The notes under the pieces were generated by a model. That model made no database searches, was not told the DNA's origin, and worked only from the letters and a program-made list of their open reading frames with translations. Source: Opitutales bacterium (lineage in GTDB: Bacteria; Verrucomicrobiota; Verrucomicrobiia; Opitutales; JAFGAQ01). From it: a stretch of DNA of 6,204 bases. A program made the translations under genes and the position numbers. Below are positions 5,856-6,204 of the stretch, in pieces. Numbering within the stretch: the stretch's first letter is position 1; every line of letters starts with the position of its first letter. The stretch is from assembly GCA_028704125.1 (NCBI GenBank), contig JAQVLM010000210.1, forward strand, positions 1 to 6,204. Reading direction: 5' to 3'.

Positions 5856-6077
5856 TCAACCGGGATACTGACGGTCCATTGGAGCAGGAAAGGAACGCAT
5901 GGCTTTGGCATGTCTGATCGCCTTGCGTTTGACGGCACTCCGCCGACCCATCTCACGACACGCTTCCTGATAGGTCATCCTCTCTTCCGCCATCAACCGA
6001 TAGACTTTGTGAAGGAAAGGCTTCATACCAATAATAATCGACACGAACGGCTCTCTTCGAAGCAGAATCAGAGCCAT
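5856..6077 (-). CDS. Small basic hypothetical protein, possibly DNA- or RNA-binding
   Basis: 73 residues from the ATG at 6077; an internal ATG at 6026 (MKPFLHKVYRLMAEERMTYQ) gives 56 residues and may be the true start, since the conserved-looking part begins there. The centre, YRLMAEERMTYQEACREMGRR (26-46), looks like two helices with a turn, reminiscent of a short helix-turn-helix, and is followed by a strongly basic helix (SAVKRKAIRHAKAMR, 47-61). By count there are 16 Lys/Arg against 6 Asp/Glu, so nucleic-acid binding is plausible. There is no membrane segment or signal peptide. It converges on the reductase gene and appears to be transcribed alone. An AGGG (complement of 6091-6094) lies about 13 nt before the first ATG. 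I do not recognise a named family. The helical, non-random composition argues that it is a real gene, though at this length I am only moderately sure. Confidence 0.45.
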   Translation of the reverse strand: MALILLRREPFVSIIIGMKPFLHKVYRLMAEERMTYQEACREMGRRSAVKRKAIRHAKAMRSFPAPMDRQYPG

Positions 6078-6080
6078 TTA

Positions 6081-6095
6081 CAGAGTATTACCCTG
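6081..6095. promoter_or_regulatory. Imperfect palindrome next to the start of the small basic gene
   Basis: CAGAGTATTACCCTG is symmetric around ATT with a single mismatched pair (positions 6084 and 6092). It lies 3 nt upstream of the ATG at 6077. A site here could bind a repressor, including the small basic protein itself. This rests on symmetry and position only. Confidence 0.22.
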
Positions 6096-6160
6096 CATTC
6101 ACCCGCGCTTCACAAATCTATCACCAAGCACTCATCAGATGGGTTTTTCACGCCCCACTC

Positions 6161-6178
6161 AGGATGGCACCGAAGGAT
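6161..6178. repeat. AGGAT direct repeat at the right edge, possible fragment of a dispersed repeat
   Basis: AGGAT occurs at 6161-6165 and 6174-6178 within CTCAGGATGGCACCGAAGGA. This recalls a common intergenic element of bacterial genomes built around CAGGATG and GAAGGATC, which would explain why all frames here read as low-quality peptides. The recall is from memory and cannot be tested in this window. Confidence 0.2.
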
Positions 6179-6204
6179 CACGATACCAGTTAGATGCACT
6201 GCTC

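Noticed and set aside
1..6204. CRISPR array, tRNA, rRNA, transposase or integrase
   Set aside because: No regularly spaced repeats, cloverleaf-like sequence, rRNA-like sequence or recombinase motif was seen on either strand.

Overview
The window is a moderately GC-rich stretch of bacterial chromosome with tightly packed genes and ordinary bacterial codon use. An exported family 9 glycoside hydrolase of the non-cellulosomal, Ig-containing type, weak Shine-Dalgarno sites and a VapBC module fit a marine or soil polysaccharide degrader. Verrucomicrobiota (Opitutae/Puniceicoccales-like) is my best guess, with Bacteroidota-type degraders as the alternative. This is inference from protein style, since no marker gene is present.

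Layout, left to right. (1) On the minus strand, a 394-residue cytoplasmic beta-propeller-like protein (79-1263) is followed 25 nt downstream by the start of another minus-strand gene (53 to the left edge). The two look like an operon leaving the window. (2) Divergent from it, a VapBC toxin-antitoxin pair reads rightward (1435-2059): an AbrB-fold antitoxin and an overlapping PIN-domain ribonuclease, with a promoter and inverted repeats directly at the antitoxin start. (3) A 366-bp gene-poor stretch (2060-2425) holds a GCATGC-rich repeat-like segment just after vapC, a good sigma70-like promoter with an inverted repeat over its -10 element, and a long leader. (4) A secreted GH9 enzyme (2426-4894) is followed after 97 bp by a classical short-chain dehydrogenase/reductase on the same strand (4992-5765). 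(5) A small basic protein (5856-6077, minus) converges on the dehydrogenase. The right edge has no convincing gene.

How the genes may work together: GH9 would cleave a beta-linked polysaccharide or oligosaccharide outside the cytoplasm, and the reductase could act on a sugar-derived product inside the cell, although adjacency is the only link. VapBC is an independent addiction or stress module. The propeller operon is unrelated to these and is the least understood part. I see no convincing new multi-gene system. The most useful leads are the propeller operon with its unusual inserted hydrophobic helix, a GH9 catalytic domain whose usual His-His-Arg motif reads Asn-Asn-Arg, and the repeat-like and regulatory structures around vapBC and the GH9 leader.
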